Origin: Paramecium tetraurelia
Lineage: Eukaryota > Ciliophora > Oligohymenophorea > Peniculida > Parameciidae
Direction: 5' to 3'
Assembly: GCF_000165425.1 (NCBI RefSeq)
Contig: NW_001799400.1
Coordinates: forward strand, 310,001 to 374,000
DNA: 64,000 nucleotides
Part shown: positions 14,718 to 26,168 of the stretch, one piece after another
Numbering within the stretch: the stretch's first letter is position 1
How the letters are laid out: every line of letters starts with the position of its first letter
Notes under the pieces: model-generated
Seen by the model: only the letters and a program-made list of their open reading frames with translations
Databases searched by the model: none
Told to the model about the DNA's origin: nothing
Program-made: the position numbers and the translations under genes

Positions 14718-16362
14718 GTTGCTGTTGTTGTTGTTGTTGTTGTTATTATTATTGTTGTTGTTGTTGTTATTGTTATTACTATTGCTACTACTACTTCTAT
14801 TATTATGATTTTTATTTTTGTTTTAATATTTACTCTTCTTCTGATACTTATTATTCTATTTTTTATTATATTTCACTCATTTTGTTTTTTAAATCTTATT
14901 TCTTCTCCTCCTATTATTATTAGATTAATAATTCTTCAATTAAATTTTATTATTTTTATTAGATTGATTCAACTTAATTTGGTTGATTATTTTTATTTTC
15001 TAATAATAAAATTTCTTATTGTTATGTTTTATTCTTTAAATTAAATTTTGAAATTTCAAGAGGAGCTAAGATGTCACACTTTTTTTTTTAAATATTGTTG
15101 AAGTTAAAGTTTGCATCAATTTGTATACTTTTTTATTCTTATTCTGAAATAAAATTATCTTATTTAGTGGATTTTTCAATAGGGTTATTATTATTTTATT
15201 ATCTATTCTTTTATTCTTATAATTATTGAGTAACATCATCTTTTCTATCCATTCTATCAGTTTATCGATTACTAGCATCAGATCTATCTGTTTTATCTCC
15301 TCGAAGAAATTTGCTTTGTCTAACTTCTTGAGCTTTCTTTTTTGAAGGTGGATCCCATTAATCAAATAATTATTATTTCAAATTTTAAACAGTGCTTCTG
15401 CTGAAAGTCCTTTCAAGAACTGAAATAGATTAATCATTTTAATTCTATTTGGAGATTTATTATATGGATGCGCAACAATATTAAGAATATTGATTTGAAA
15501 AAATAAATTTGACCTCTTAAAACTCTTTCTTTTTGCAATTAATTTGTAATTCATGACCATAGTTCATCTTTTTAAATAAAGTCTAATTAACAAAAAATTA
15601 ATGATTTTAGAAATCATCTAGATTCCATTACAAAATATATTTTCCTTAGATTCCAAAAATAAATCTACTACTTGCTTAAATATCCTCTAGATTAGATGTT
15701 TTTAGTTTAATCATTTTAGTATTATAGCAATAAGCATCGCCATTCTCTGTAATAGCAATACCACCAAATTAGAACAATAATGACTTCTTAAAATACCCAT
15801 TAACCCCCAGACCATTTAATTATTGAATAGGAATTTGATTGTTATTCTCTATGTTAAAAATCTTTCCACCAACTTAATTAATCAATTAAAATTATACTTG
15901 TTATTAATGTCATTTTATCTTGATAGGTACTGATATGTTTACAATGAGAATAGATAGGTTTATTATTTTTCCAAAAAAATCCTCTTCCAGAATGATCAAT
16001 AGCAGTTGTAGGTGTAATGTTCATGAAGTTCTTTCCAGAAACTAGCAATTTTGGCTATTAATCAATTTAATAAAGGTCACCATTTGCTTAAAGAATGAGA
16101 TAATATTATACTCTGTAAACAAAACAAAGTTTTACTATCAGAACATATCTGCGAAACGTTTTATAAAACATTTATAGCTTCAGACTCGTTATATGATGCG
16201 ATTTGATTATCAGTGACTATTAGTCTTTTTAAGTTGCAATTTTCAATGTAATATAGAGAGACTCCCAACTTGATTGCCTAAGTAAATCTAAATCTAAGTG
16301 ATTAGATATTCTAAAGTATTCATTAATAAGCATACATCCAACTAATCGAATATAACAGACAT
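12667..16362 (-). CDS. RCC1-like N-terminal domain with coiled-coil and polyglutamine tail
   Basis: Large protein of 1206 residues; three 25-nt introns lie in the first 400 bp of the gene. The N-terminal 260 residues show short repeats typical of RCC1-like beta-propellers, such as GDLYQIDQQ and GGIAITENGDAYCY. Then come a basic linker (WDPPSKKKAQEV), a Gln/Glu/Lys coiled coil, a run of 36 Gln codons (14793-14686) and about 550 Ser/Gln-rich disordered residues. Stop TGA is at 12669-12667. The propeller call is inference from repeat rhythm. A role in scaffolding or the cytoskeleton is possible but unproven. Standard-code tracks miss this gene almost wholly, because Gln is mostly TAA/TAG. Confidence 0.8.
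14686..14793 (-). repeat. Trinucleotide tract encoding 36 consecutive glutamines
   Basis: On the minus strand, in the frame of the surrounding gene, all 36 triplets are CAA, CAG, TAA or TAG, that is, all four ciliate Gln codons. The other frames would mix Asn with Ser or Ile with Val. Only the Gln frame is uniform, so selection or slippage has kept the amino acid while the codons changed. A Lys and three more Gln codons (14797-14805) extend it. Confidence 0.9.
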
Positions 16363-16390
16363 ATTTTATATACGTTAATATTATAATTTA

Positions 16391-17741
16391 TCAAACCAAT
16401 AAATCAAACAATTCCTTTGAATCATTTACAACTTCATATTATAAATGCATTTTCGTCATGTTCTCCATGACCTTTTTGATGTTCTCCTTTTTAGCTACTT
16501 CTATAGCCACCAAACATGGTCCCCTTTCTCTATTGGTTTTTTTCTAGAATTGGATATGGCTAATTTCATCATCTGGCCCCAAACATCTAATATTAGAATA
16601 TTAATTTACAAACTAACAAAGCTCTTGAGAATGCCAGGTCTGAATGGAATTTGAATCAAAAAGAAGTATTTCAATCCTTCAAACAATAATGAATGCTCCT
16701 TAAATTCATCAAATCTTGAAAGATCGACTGTTCCTCCTGAAATTAAACAGACAACATTTTTATCTTTTATTTTTGATGCATATTGATCCAAAACTGAGAC
16801 TGCCAAAGCCTAAAGGTCTTTACAATAATATTACTCCTGCTGGTTCCACTGCTATACCCTGATTATACAACTCAAGTATAGTTGAACTAACTCTTCCTTC
16901 AGGTACTACTACCAAATCATCTAGATTATGTTAACAAATATCAAATGTAATTTAAGGAACTGTTTTTACAGCTGATCCATCACAGAATCTAGACATACTT
17001 TCTATTCTCACAACTTTTTTTGCATCAAATGATGCTTTCATAGATGCTGCTCCATCTGGTTAAACCCCTATGATTTTGGTATTTGGAGACATTGCTTTGA
17101 AATAGGTTGCTATTCCAGCTGCCAATGCTCCTGCTCCAACTGGCACAAAAACATAATCAACTTCTCCTGGAAAATCTTCTATTATTTCTATGCCCTTTAT
17201 AATCAATATAATTTATTATACAATTGTGGCATTTCCTATGATTGCCTTAACATTATCACATGGATGTATCATTATTCTATCATGTTATTTTATATATTCT
17301 TAGGCTGCTGCTTCAGCTTCATCAAATGATTCTCCAACACTTCTTATCTCAACATAATCCTTCCCATACTTCTAAATTATTTCTATCTTCCATTGGAAAC
17401 ACACTTCAGGCAAAAAGACAGTTCCTAGTCTTTAATATAATGGATGTACCTTTGATTTTGAAATGATTGCAAAAGAAAGCAAAAGCCTCTGCAAAATTCC
17501 CATCACTAACAGTGACTAAGCCTTTTGTTTTCTGTTCTTGGGTTAAACTCATAAATGAATTGAATGCACCTCTCATCTTAAATACTCTGATTTGTTATTG
17601 ATCTTCTCTTTTCAGATGAATATTGCAATGATATTTTTCAGACAATCTGATTGATTTCTGCAATTTTGTTCGAAAATTCAAAGTGCTGTCTTTTTGAAGA
17701 CGATGAGCCTATGTTATCATAGGAATTGTTATTGATGACAT
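16391..17741 (-). CDS. Threonine dehydratase / serine racemase-like PLP enzyme
   Basis: Fold-type II PLP enzyme related to threonine ammonia-lyase. Four introns (25, 27, 25 and 23 nt) leave 416 residues. The PLP lysine motif is [12 protein letters not shown], the glycine-rich phosphate loop is [12 protein letters not shown], and the C-terminal catalytic-domain signature is [10 protein letters not shown]. About 110 residues beyond this resemble the ACT-like regulatory domain ([18 protein letters not shown]). Oddity: the usual SxGNHAQG asparagine loop reads [12 protein letters not shown], so substrate or activity may differ. The stop lies 28 bp from the start of the downstream RCC1-like gene. 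Biosynthetic and catabolic forms cannot be separated here. Confidence 0.88.
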
Positions 17742-18187
17742 TTATGATATATTATTTAATTTGTTTCAATAAGATACTCGCTCACAAAATTATATAAAGT
17801 TTATTTATTCTCAAAATATTTCCAAATACATCAAGTTGCTAAACCATTAATTCTAACTTTTTGTGATTCTTAAATAATTACACAATCACTCATAATTTTA
17901 GACAAACAATTTCGACATTAGATAATTTTATTGTGTTTTATAAATAATTATTTCATCATTTATCATACAGCACCACTATCAGGTTATAATTATTAGTATA
18001 TTAAATTAGCTTTAATATTCCTACTCTTACAAATTTTATGATATGAGTTTTTAATTACAGCATTTTCTATATTTTATAAATTGTAAAGACTCAAAACATT
18101 GAGCTTTTCTATTTTGTTATATATCAATATTTCTAATATTCAATAAAATTCTTAATATATTCAACATATTTTTAATTAAAAAATAAA
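17742..18187. other. Intergenic, AT-rich, divergent promoter region
   Basis: 446 bp between divergent starts. Very AT-rich with poly-T and TAAATAATTA-type runs. I see no coding frame, RNA gene or repeat. It must contain both promoters, but no motif stands out. Confidence 0.6.
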
Positions 18188-18494
18188 ATGCAATACCATA
18201 ATTATTTTTTCAAACCTTCCAATGATATTTATATAAAGAGAAAATAGGCTGCAATGAAAAATTAATTCGGAAAGAATTGTAATTTAATTAGTTGATTTAA
18301 TAGTTTTAACTGGAATTTCAATAGCATTCTCATGTTACTATCTTTTTAGTTTGTATAGGGATTGGTTAATAGAGTTACCAGTTTGGTAGAAATGGAGATA
18401 AGAGAAAATGACTTCTAAAGAATCATATGAATTTGTAATTTAAGGATTTCATCCAATGAGAAAGACTTTAATACAATAGTTTAGTTAATTTTGA
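18188..18494 (+). CDS. Small single-pass membrane protein
   Basis: One 25-nt intron leaves 93 residues. A basic N-terminus is followed by one hydrophobic segment of about 20 residues (ISIAFSCYYLFSLY), then a charged tail with WLIELPVWQKWR. The size and layout resemble small subunits of mitochondrial inner-membrane complexes. That is only a suggestion: no family was recognised. Confidence 0.7.
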
Positions 18495-18693
18495 GTAAAT
18501 TAAATTTATAAAAGGTTATTATATTAACAATTCATTCATTACAATTTTGTGATCTCTTCTTCTGTCAACCATCTTTCATTTATTCTATTGTAAGAAGATT
18601 CCTTATTAAATAATAATAGCAGTATAATAAAATCTTTTTTAGAGATATTAAAATTATTAAAAAACAAATTACATCTACATAAATACAAACTAA

Positions 18694-20368
18694 TCAAATT
18701 AATTTCTGCTTTTTTCTATATTCCTATTCATTATTTGCGGATTTAAACTATTTGTTAGTTGGATCGATTGCATATTCAGGCTTAGTGTGTATGGCTTCAA
18801 ATCTAAAATTATTTACAACATTTTCTACCTTTTATCATGAGGATTGAATCCAACTTTTGGCTTTTTATCATCTTCAACTAATAATTTTAATTATGCTTAT
18901 TCTAATTTCTTTTATTTTAATTCTTATTTTTTAAGTTTCTTTTTCTCTAAATATTTTAAATGCTCTTTTGGTCTTCCCTCATTATCATCCTCTTCTTATC
19001 CTTAGAATCCAACAAAGAAATCATCAATTCTGCCTTCTTTTGGCACATGGAAATTTTTTTACTTCTAACCCATTCTTTCAATAATCGAATTTTAACCATT
19101 TGGATTAAATCCACTTTGGAATGTAACTTTTAGATTGCTTTTAGATTCTAACAATTAGAAAATTAATACTTTTTTTAAATGAATTTCTCCAATCCTCCTC
19201 TTCTTCATTTTTATCTTCTTAAACTTAATTTAAAAGATCTTTAACTTCATTCTTAATCTTATCCTCATCTTCACTTTCATAATTTCCTACAATATCTTCA
19301 AAATCTTCTTTATTAAAATTTTTAATGTTTTTATTCCAAAAATTGGTTCTAGGCTTACTATCCTCCCAAGTTAGTTTTACGTCTGTGTGTCCAACAGCTC
19401 TATTGATAACATTGTTTGATGTAATATGAGATGGTAATGTATTACATTCCTATTTGAGATTCTCCTTTGGTAAGACAACATCATTAGGAATGAATCTCAA
19501 ATCAATTTTGATATTAGTTAATTCAAATTCCTATCCATTAATTTGTTAATAGATTTAATCTGCTGTTTTAGCTGAATCGCATTCAATAACTGCATAATAG
19601 TATTTAAGTCTATCTTTTTCATATTGTCTTAATTTTACAGGATCTACATCTAAATCCTCTTCATGTCCTTTTACTATCAATTCATTGACTGCACTGACTT
19701 CGTCTTTTTATTTTTTTGGTCTAATAATTGAATTAAAATATTTACACATAGTTATCTTTGAATATTTGTCTCGGTCCAAATTCATTCTCTTCATCCAATT
19801 TTTACTTTCCATATTCGCTTACAAAGACTTATACTTACTATATAGATGAGCCTGTGGGTGCAAATGAAGAAAAAAGGACGAATAAATCCTTTGCCTTCAT
19901 TTATTACCAATCATAATTTTATAATGCCAATCTCTTAGTAGCTTATAAAATGATTGGAGCATTCTTTTAATCTAATTCTTCATCTTCCCAATTATCAACT
20001 CCTGATGATATAGAAATATCTTCCTCAGAATTTAGTTCTTCTTCATTTTGATCAGATTCATTTTATGATTTTTCTTAAGAGTCCTCTTATTAATCTTATT
20101 CATTTGATTAATCCTCAACTTAACTTTCTTCATCTTCTTCATTCTGAGCTACTTATTCTTCCTCTTGATCATCCAATTCATAATGATCCTTGAATTCTGA
20201 TTCTTGTTTTCTCTTATTTCCATATATGTCAAATTTAGGCTTAGTAGAAAACTTTGGGTCCCTTAGAATGGAACTGAATTTTTTGTTTAGTTTAGTTTTG
20301 AGTTGTTTCTTTGGTAATGATTTAAATCTTGGATCTTTCTTAATACGTGCAAACCTTGGATCGTCCAT
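18694..20368 (-). CDS. ESF1: Nucleolar rRNA-processing factor ESF1
   Basis: Factor required for early 18S rRNA processing in the small-subunit processome. It begins MDDPRFARIKKDPRFK with the DPRF repeats typical of ESF1. A strongly acidic Glu/Asp-rich stretch follows. Then comes the RRM-like core containing LFVLFSSFAPTGSSI, then acidic and basic linkers. It ends with the NUC153 motif NNFRFEAIHTKPEYAIDPTN before a short Lys-rich tail. Almost the whole gene is one open frame. The genomic length (one base over a multiple of three) implies one small intron that I have not placed. Confidence 0.92.
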
Positions 20369-22778
20369 AAATTAAATAATTTAATTAATTTCTTAAAGTT
20401 TTTAATTCTTTAAAGCAATATTTATTATCATGTTTTTCTAATACATTTGTATATTTATTATGTATTTCTATGACAAAAAAAGTAAATAGATTCAAAATAA
20501 TATAATAATGAAGAATAATGAATATACTTAGCATTAAGAGTTTCGTCTAATTGAGATTTTGTTAAAAGGTCAATTAACTTTAGCCTCTATTATTTGAATA
20601 TTGGGGATGTCATTGATTCAGTCATTTTCCTTAGAGTAGAATATTAAATGAGTTTATAAAAAAAAGTTTTAAAAGTGAAAATTCAAAAACTCTTAAATAA
20701 AATGTAATTTCATAAAAATTATATTAATTTTTAAAAAAACATAGTTTCTAATAAATGCACCTTGATTGAATCTACTTAAATTTGCAAACTGTTTATAAAA
20801 ATAAACAATTTTAATAAGATTGAAGATATCTACTTTCTTAAATTAAGTAGGGTTGTTAAAAATATAGAATCTAAATTAAATAATAGAAAAGTAAATGTTA
20901 GTAAATTTGATGTTTAAGGATTGAAATGAATTTTCATATTTGTATTCTTATACAGTCTCAAGTTGGTAGTGGTTTAATTGGTAAAATTAAAATATTTTTT
21001 GAAATAATTATTAAGTTCCCAAGATTCAAGATTCAAGAGGATAAAATCAGATCTAAAACATTGCATCTCTAAGAATGAAAGAAACAACATTTAATTATTA
21101 TTTAGTTTGCAATAAAATTACTAATTTATTTTCATAAAATATATTTTCTAATCATAGTTAACAAAATAAATGATTCAAATAAAAGGACCTAAGATAAACT
21201 TTAGTATGCCTATTAAAATATAAGACTTGATGGAAGAAAAACCATATTTATAATTTGATCTTGAAAGCACGGACTGCTTCAGAAATTAAAAAATTTCTAA
21301 ATATGTAAAATTTGCCCCAACAACTACTATTTTTCTGAGATACTAAGATGAAGATATTTATAGATTCAGAGATAGACTTAAAACTTAAGTTTAAATAACA
21401 AAAGAAATACATAATCTTAACCCAACCCTTGAGGATTCCCCAAAAAAATAACAACTTAAATCATGCATGAAAATTCCAACCGATTCAGATTATTGAAGTC
21501 TTGATTAAATAATATCTTTTGCTTTACTTAATACTTTTCTTAAAAATATTCTTTTATTCACTATTATTTAAGTGTTTCTTCAATATTTTTTTGGACAGTA
21601 AAAAATTTGTAATTGATTGAAAACTCACTATGTTTCTAACACTAAATGACCTCTATTACCCTAATCTATAAGATAAATAATATAACTAAAATTTCACCCA
21701 CACATTATTATTTTGATATTTTCCTCTTACTCAATGACAAAAGCTTGCAATGTTTACAACAAACTAGAAATTGTTATTTAACCAAAAAAATGATTTATTA
21801 ATTTTCTGCATTGATACAAATCTTATTAATCAATATGACCAAACAATAAATTTTAAAGACAAACAGGAATAAAACAATTCTCTATAATAAAATAAATTAT
21901 TAAAAAGTTTCTTAATTGTGCGATAGCGACCTAACAATATTGGTGTTGGTATAGTGTTAAGTTATTAATGTTTGTTGGTGATGTTGAGAAACTAAAATCC
22001 ATATTAATTTATTCTTTTCTTATTCTTCATTATAATTTATCATGACTATTAATTGTTAATTTTTACATCTTAAAAAATTAAGTAATTCGAAAATAATTAC
22101 TAATATTTTTACAATTCCTCTTAAAAGATTTACAAATTAAATTATTTGATTAGTATTGCATTATGAATTTTTCATCGGGTTTTTGAACAATAAAAAGAAT
22201 TATTAACTTTCTGCTTCAAAATAAGAAAATTTTTTATAAAGTTTGCAAATAAAAAGTATAATTTGATAATTTAATAAGAAGTTTGAGAATTATCTTTGTT
22301 TTAATTTAGTGAGTAAATGGGAGAATTTCTATTATTTAATTTATGCTTGATAGTAGATTAGATAGTATGGAAATCGATAGGAAGAGAATTACGAGCATTT
22401 GAATTCTAATTTTGTTATATGGTAAGAATTTAAATTCAAAAAAGAAATTGTGTTTAGAATTGGTAAACGAATGCAATATATGTGAATATTCATTTTTTTC
22501 TAATAAATAATAAATGAATAGATGTATCATAAAAATGTTAAAAGCTTCTCCCTCCTATGTTAAGTGAATTGATGAGTTTGCATTATTCCTAATATAACTA
22601 AAATTGCAAAAAGAAACACCATAACTCTGTAATAATTTTTGTAATTTAATTGATCCTCTATTGGGTTATGATATCCATTTTATTGTTATTGAGATTATTG
22701 TCCTTAGTTCATTTTTTTCAATAGTTAATTTATTAAATAAATAATAGTTTTTATGTATATATATATTTATTAAATAAT
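20369..22778. other. Gene-poor AT-rich region
   Basis: 2.4 kb with no confident gene. A 29-codon + strand frame at 20509 (beginning MKNNEY) runs into TGA. Minus-strand frames at 21180-22002 are listed separately. The rest is poly-A/T rich with no repeat or RNA signature that I can defend. Confidence 0.5.
21485..22002 (-). CDS. Possible gene or relic, Gln/Ile-rich
   Basis: Starting at ATG 22002, a TGA-free minus frame of about 100 codons (beginning MDFSFSTSPTNINN) leads into a GT...AG interval of 38 nt, longer than usual. After it a further 60 codons have protein-like composition (FSVRNIVSFQSITNFLLSKK) and end at 21485. The total divides by three. No family recognised. Since only TGA stops, open frames of 100 codons can arise by chance in AT-rich DNA. 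Below 21485 another long open frame follows, so this may be a decayed larger gene. Confidence 0.3.
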
Positions 22779-23369
22779 ATGCAAACTCCTTTCAGGAAGC
22801 AACCTAAAAGCGTCAAATAAATTATCAAGGAATTAATACTTAAAGAAATGGAAAAGGAGGCCAAAAAAGCTAACTTTAACATAGTAGTAATTCCCACTAG
22901 AGTTGGATAATCATGTTGGGGGACTACTAATTTAAGAAGAATATCACCTACAAACTATTAAAGAGTTGATTAAGGCCCAGTATTTTCTCCGATTAATTGT
23001 ACTCAAATCTCTCCAATTACTTAGACTTAAGGAACTCCAAAAAACAGCAAAACTAAATAAAAGTCAAAGTATTAAAAATTATTAAAAATGACCGATGAAT
23101 AACCTTATTAATATTAGAAAAGGTAGGAGAGATATAAAACTGAGGCCCGTTAAAAATCTTTATCTCTTAATACTGCAAAAAATATCCATTAAAGATTGCC
23201 TTCCTTGCCGAGAAAGATTAATTATTTGACAGAGGAAGCAAAAAGTCTATAAATTAAATTAACAGACACAATTGAAGGATATCAAGTACATGAAGATGAT
23301 ATGTCATTTGAGATTGATGAATATGTTAAAATGAAATATATTAAATAGATAAAATATTAAGGAAATTGA
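22779..23369 (+). CDS. Uncharacterised basic protein of 196 residues
   Basis: Single intron-free frame of 197 codons. The N-terminus is basic (MQTPFRKQPKSVKQIIKE), the middle is Ser/Thr/Pro-rich with several SP/TP sites (FSPINCTQISPITQTQGTPK), and the tail is acidic. It looks largely disordered. It lies 77 bp upstream of the chromodomain gene on the same strand; no functional link can be shown. Confidence 0.65.
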
Positions 23370-23446
23370 AGAAGATGTATTTTCTTTAATTAGAGTGCTT
23401 TTAAAATTTAAAAGTGTGTTTTTGGAAAAATTATTTATACAAAATT

Positions 23447-24165
23447 ATGAACAAAATTAAAAGAAAGCTTTTCTCTATGGAGGCTATCTTAGATTCTAGA
23501 ACTATAAATGACTAACTCTATTTTTTAGTAAAATGGGCTGGCTATCCAATCTCATAATCCACATGGGAAAAAGCAGATAAAGTTCCAGCTGATTCAAATA
23601 TGATTTCAGAGTATAAGATGAGTGTTCAGATGCTTGGAAAAACCTTCTATTTTGATCCATTAGATTAACCTCCTTAGATTGAAGATTTTGTAGATATTCC
23701 ACCTGAAAAAAGTGAACTTTCCACTTTTAACACAAAATTAAGTGAATTTCAGCATCAGATCAATACTCTTAGAGACGATGTTAGGTTTATTCTATAATCA
23801 CAATTGAAACTCATTAAAGAGCTAAAAATGTCGAAAAATGCTATTCAATAATATGACATATTAGGTTCACCTGCCTCTCAAGAAAAATAATAATCTGTTT
23901 AATCTGATATGATGCAATAAAGCGCTTCAATAAATTATGATGGTTCTTTTGATTAAGGTGACAAAGTTGAAAAAATTGGTAGAGCTGTTTAAATTAAAAA
24001 AAGTAAAACAAAGATGTATTATATTTTATGGAAAAGAAGAAACAATGGTACAATATTGATTTAATATTAGGTCAAATTCCAAAAAATTCATGGGTAGAAA
24101 GTGAATAAATGATTGAAAATGATCCTGCTAAAGTTTGTCAATACTTATGGAATAAATTAATTTGA
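23447..24165 (+). CDS. Chromodomain protein (HP1-like)
   Basis: 231 residues after one 23-nt intron. The N-terminal chromodomain begins at residue 8 (LFSMEAILDSRTINDQLYFL) and continues VKWAGYPISQSTWE. The aromatic cage that reads methyl-lysine is present as Phe, Trp and Tyr. After a 120-residue linker a second chromo-like segment begins DKVEKIGRAVQ. It runs through YYILWKRR, is split by the intron, and continues NSWVESEQMI, as a chromo-shadow domain would. Expected role: heterochromatin recognition, which in ciliates includes developmental DNA elimination. That role is inferred from the family. Convergent with the coiled-coil gene, 41 bp between stops. Confidence 0.9.
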
Positions 24166-24206
24166 ATGATTATTTAATAGAATATTTAATTTAGATAAAG
24201 TATTAA

Positions 24207-25896
24207 TCAATTATGCTTACCTTTTGGATTGAAGTCTTTTACATTTACTTCTGTTGCAAATGTTTTCTAGCTTTTAGGACTACTCATTTATTTTTTGTGA
24301 TTTTCCAAAAGTTGCTATTAGTGTATAATTTTATCTTATTATTATTTGATCTATTTAAATTAATATATGTACGATGAGGTTAAGCTTATTGATTTCTTAG
24401 GATTAAGAAGGGCTGCTATTTTCTTTAATATTTATTTCTAGTATATTACACCTAATAGAAATTATCAATAATACTTTTATCTTAATATTTCATTTTCTTA
24501 TATAAGTTAATCCAAAAGTTATCTATTTTGTTATGAACTGTTTTCATAACATTTATTCTTCCATAATTCTATTTCATTTAATCTATTTTTCAACATCACA
24601 GTTAGTTTTTCTATTTTATTTTATTATTCTAAATATTATTTCTAAGCATTGTGTTCTGAAGTTGAATATTATTGATATTATTCTTTAATGCTATTATAAT
24701 TTTATAACAATTATTAATATTAAATTTCTGTGTTTTATGAATTTTATAAGTTTTATTCAAGAAGACTTATTGTTTTTCGTTATTATGCTAGTTGTGTTGT
24801 CTGATGTTCAACCAGACTTTATAAATCTTTCTCCTATTATTCTAATTAACTTATTTTCCAAGAGTACTAGTTCATCTAAGAGGATGTTGATTAGGTTTCT
24901 TAAATCTTAGATTCTAATTAAGAGGTGGCATTCTATAATTCACGGATCTTTTATTAATATTAGTTTTAGAGCTATTGTTTTTCTATCTATTCCTTTTTTA
25001 ATTACTAAATTATTTATTCTTAGGAAATATTGAACTCTTCTTTCATTTTATTTATATTCTCTAACAATGCATTATTTTCTTATTGAAATTGTATCAATTC
25101 TATTTTATATGCCTCTAACTATTAAGTTAAATCTTTTTGGAGATCGATTAAATATTAATTTTCCTTGTAGTGCTTATTGCATTCTTCTTCATAATATTTA
25201 TTTTATTCTTCCAAACTTTTTATAACTTCATTCAGTCTAATCATTTATTACTTTATTTATACGATTTCCAATTTCTACTATTTTTAAGATGGGTCATCAA
25301 TTATATCCCCCATTTATGTAGAATTTAGCATCTAAAACTTTCTTAGTTATTCCCTTAATTAATTGTTTTCTATATTTGTTTGTTCAACAAGTAAATTATA
25401 CTTATTTTTTTGGGATTTTAATTGATTAATTTCATTAATTAAATTTGCATTCTCCTATTATTTCTCTCTTAATTAACTTTGTGTTAATTGGATTTAGTAA
25501 AGATGCTGTGTTTCCATCTCTTCAATCTTTAACCCATAATGCAATTCAAGTTGACTTATTTTTGATTAGCACTCCTATATTTATTGTGTCTTCAATTTTA
25601 TACAAATATTTTGTTTCTCTATCTCTTAAATTAGTGCTCCTATCTGCTTTAGGTTATTTTAATATTTCTACCTAGTCAACATTTTTGATATTTGGTTATC
25701 CATTGATTCCTTACTTATTATCAATACTCAATTCATTCGGACTTCGAATGGGTGAAATAGACTGAGATTGATGAGAAGAATTGACTTGTTTGAGAGTAGG
25801 TTACAAATGTCCAGTTTCATATTACTTGCTTTACTCTGTTCGAAGTGCCCTTTAAGATCTATTATTTTAAAATAGATTATCCTGCTGCTTCGACAT
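24207..25896 (-). CDS. Long coiled-coil protein
   Basis: 539 residues after three introns (25, 23 and 22 nt). The first 75 residues are Ser/Gln-rich and probably disordered. From about residue 80 to 490 it is an almost unbroken Gln/Glu/Leu coiled coil with heptads such as LEEQNKYYEEECNKHYKENQ. The tail ends with KTFATEVNVKDFNPKGK. Likely a cytoskeletal or basal-body component by analogy, but no family was recognised. Most Gln codons are TAA/TAG. Confidence 0.8.
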
Positions 25897-26168
25897 TAAT
25901 TTTAAATTAAATTCTAAATTTATTATAAATAAAAAAGAAGAATAATTAAATAATTATTATACCATAAAGTTAAGTAGCATTAGAGATTGCTTCCTTAATA
26001 AAACATTATTAATTATTTTAGAAACAATTGTGAAACTAGGTTTATACTTAATTATTTTATATTTGCATTAAAAATTAAAAGGCTTTAGATAATAATAAGA
26101 AATAATTAATTTTAAATAAATAACAAATGTTATAAATCAAAAATTGTTAGTCATATTTAGTGTGAAAT

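Noticed and set aside
14661-15044. A 127-residue + strand frame of almost pure Ile/Val/Leu
   Set aside because: It is the reverse complement of the polyglutamine and coiled-coil codons of the RCC1-like gene, so only a shadow.
15066-15560. Two minus-strand frames of 99 and 60 residues with Met starts
   Set aside because: They lie in a frame other than that of the long RCC1-like gene, which runs unbroken through the region in the ciliate code.
20940-21060. Segment around 20960 with GGTTTAATTGGT and a later TTCAAGATTCAA, loosely like tRNA A and B boxes
   Set aside because: No acceptor stem or anticodon arm pairs when read as a cloverleaf, and the B-box consensus is not met.
21900-22000. GC-richer stretch resembling a small nucleolar RNA (GTGATGTTGAG)
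   Set aside because: No matching D box or terminal stem; better explained by the Gln-rich minus-strand frame.
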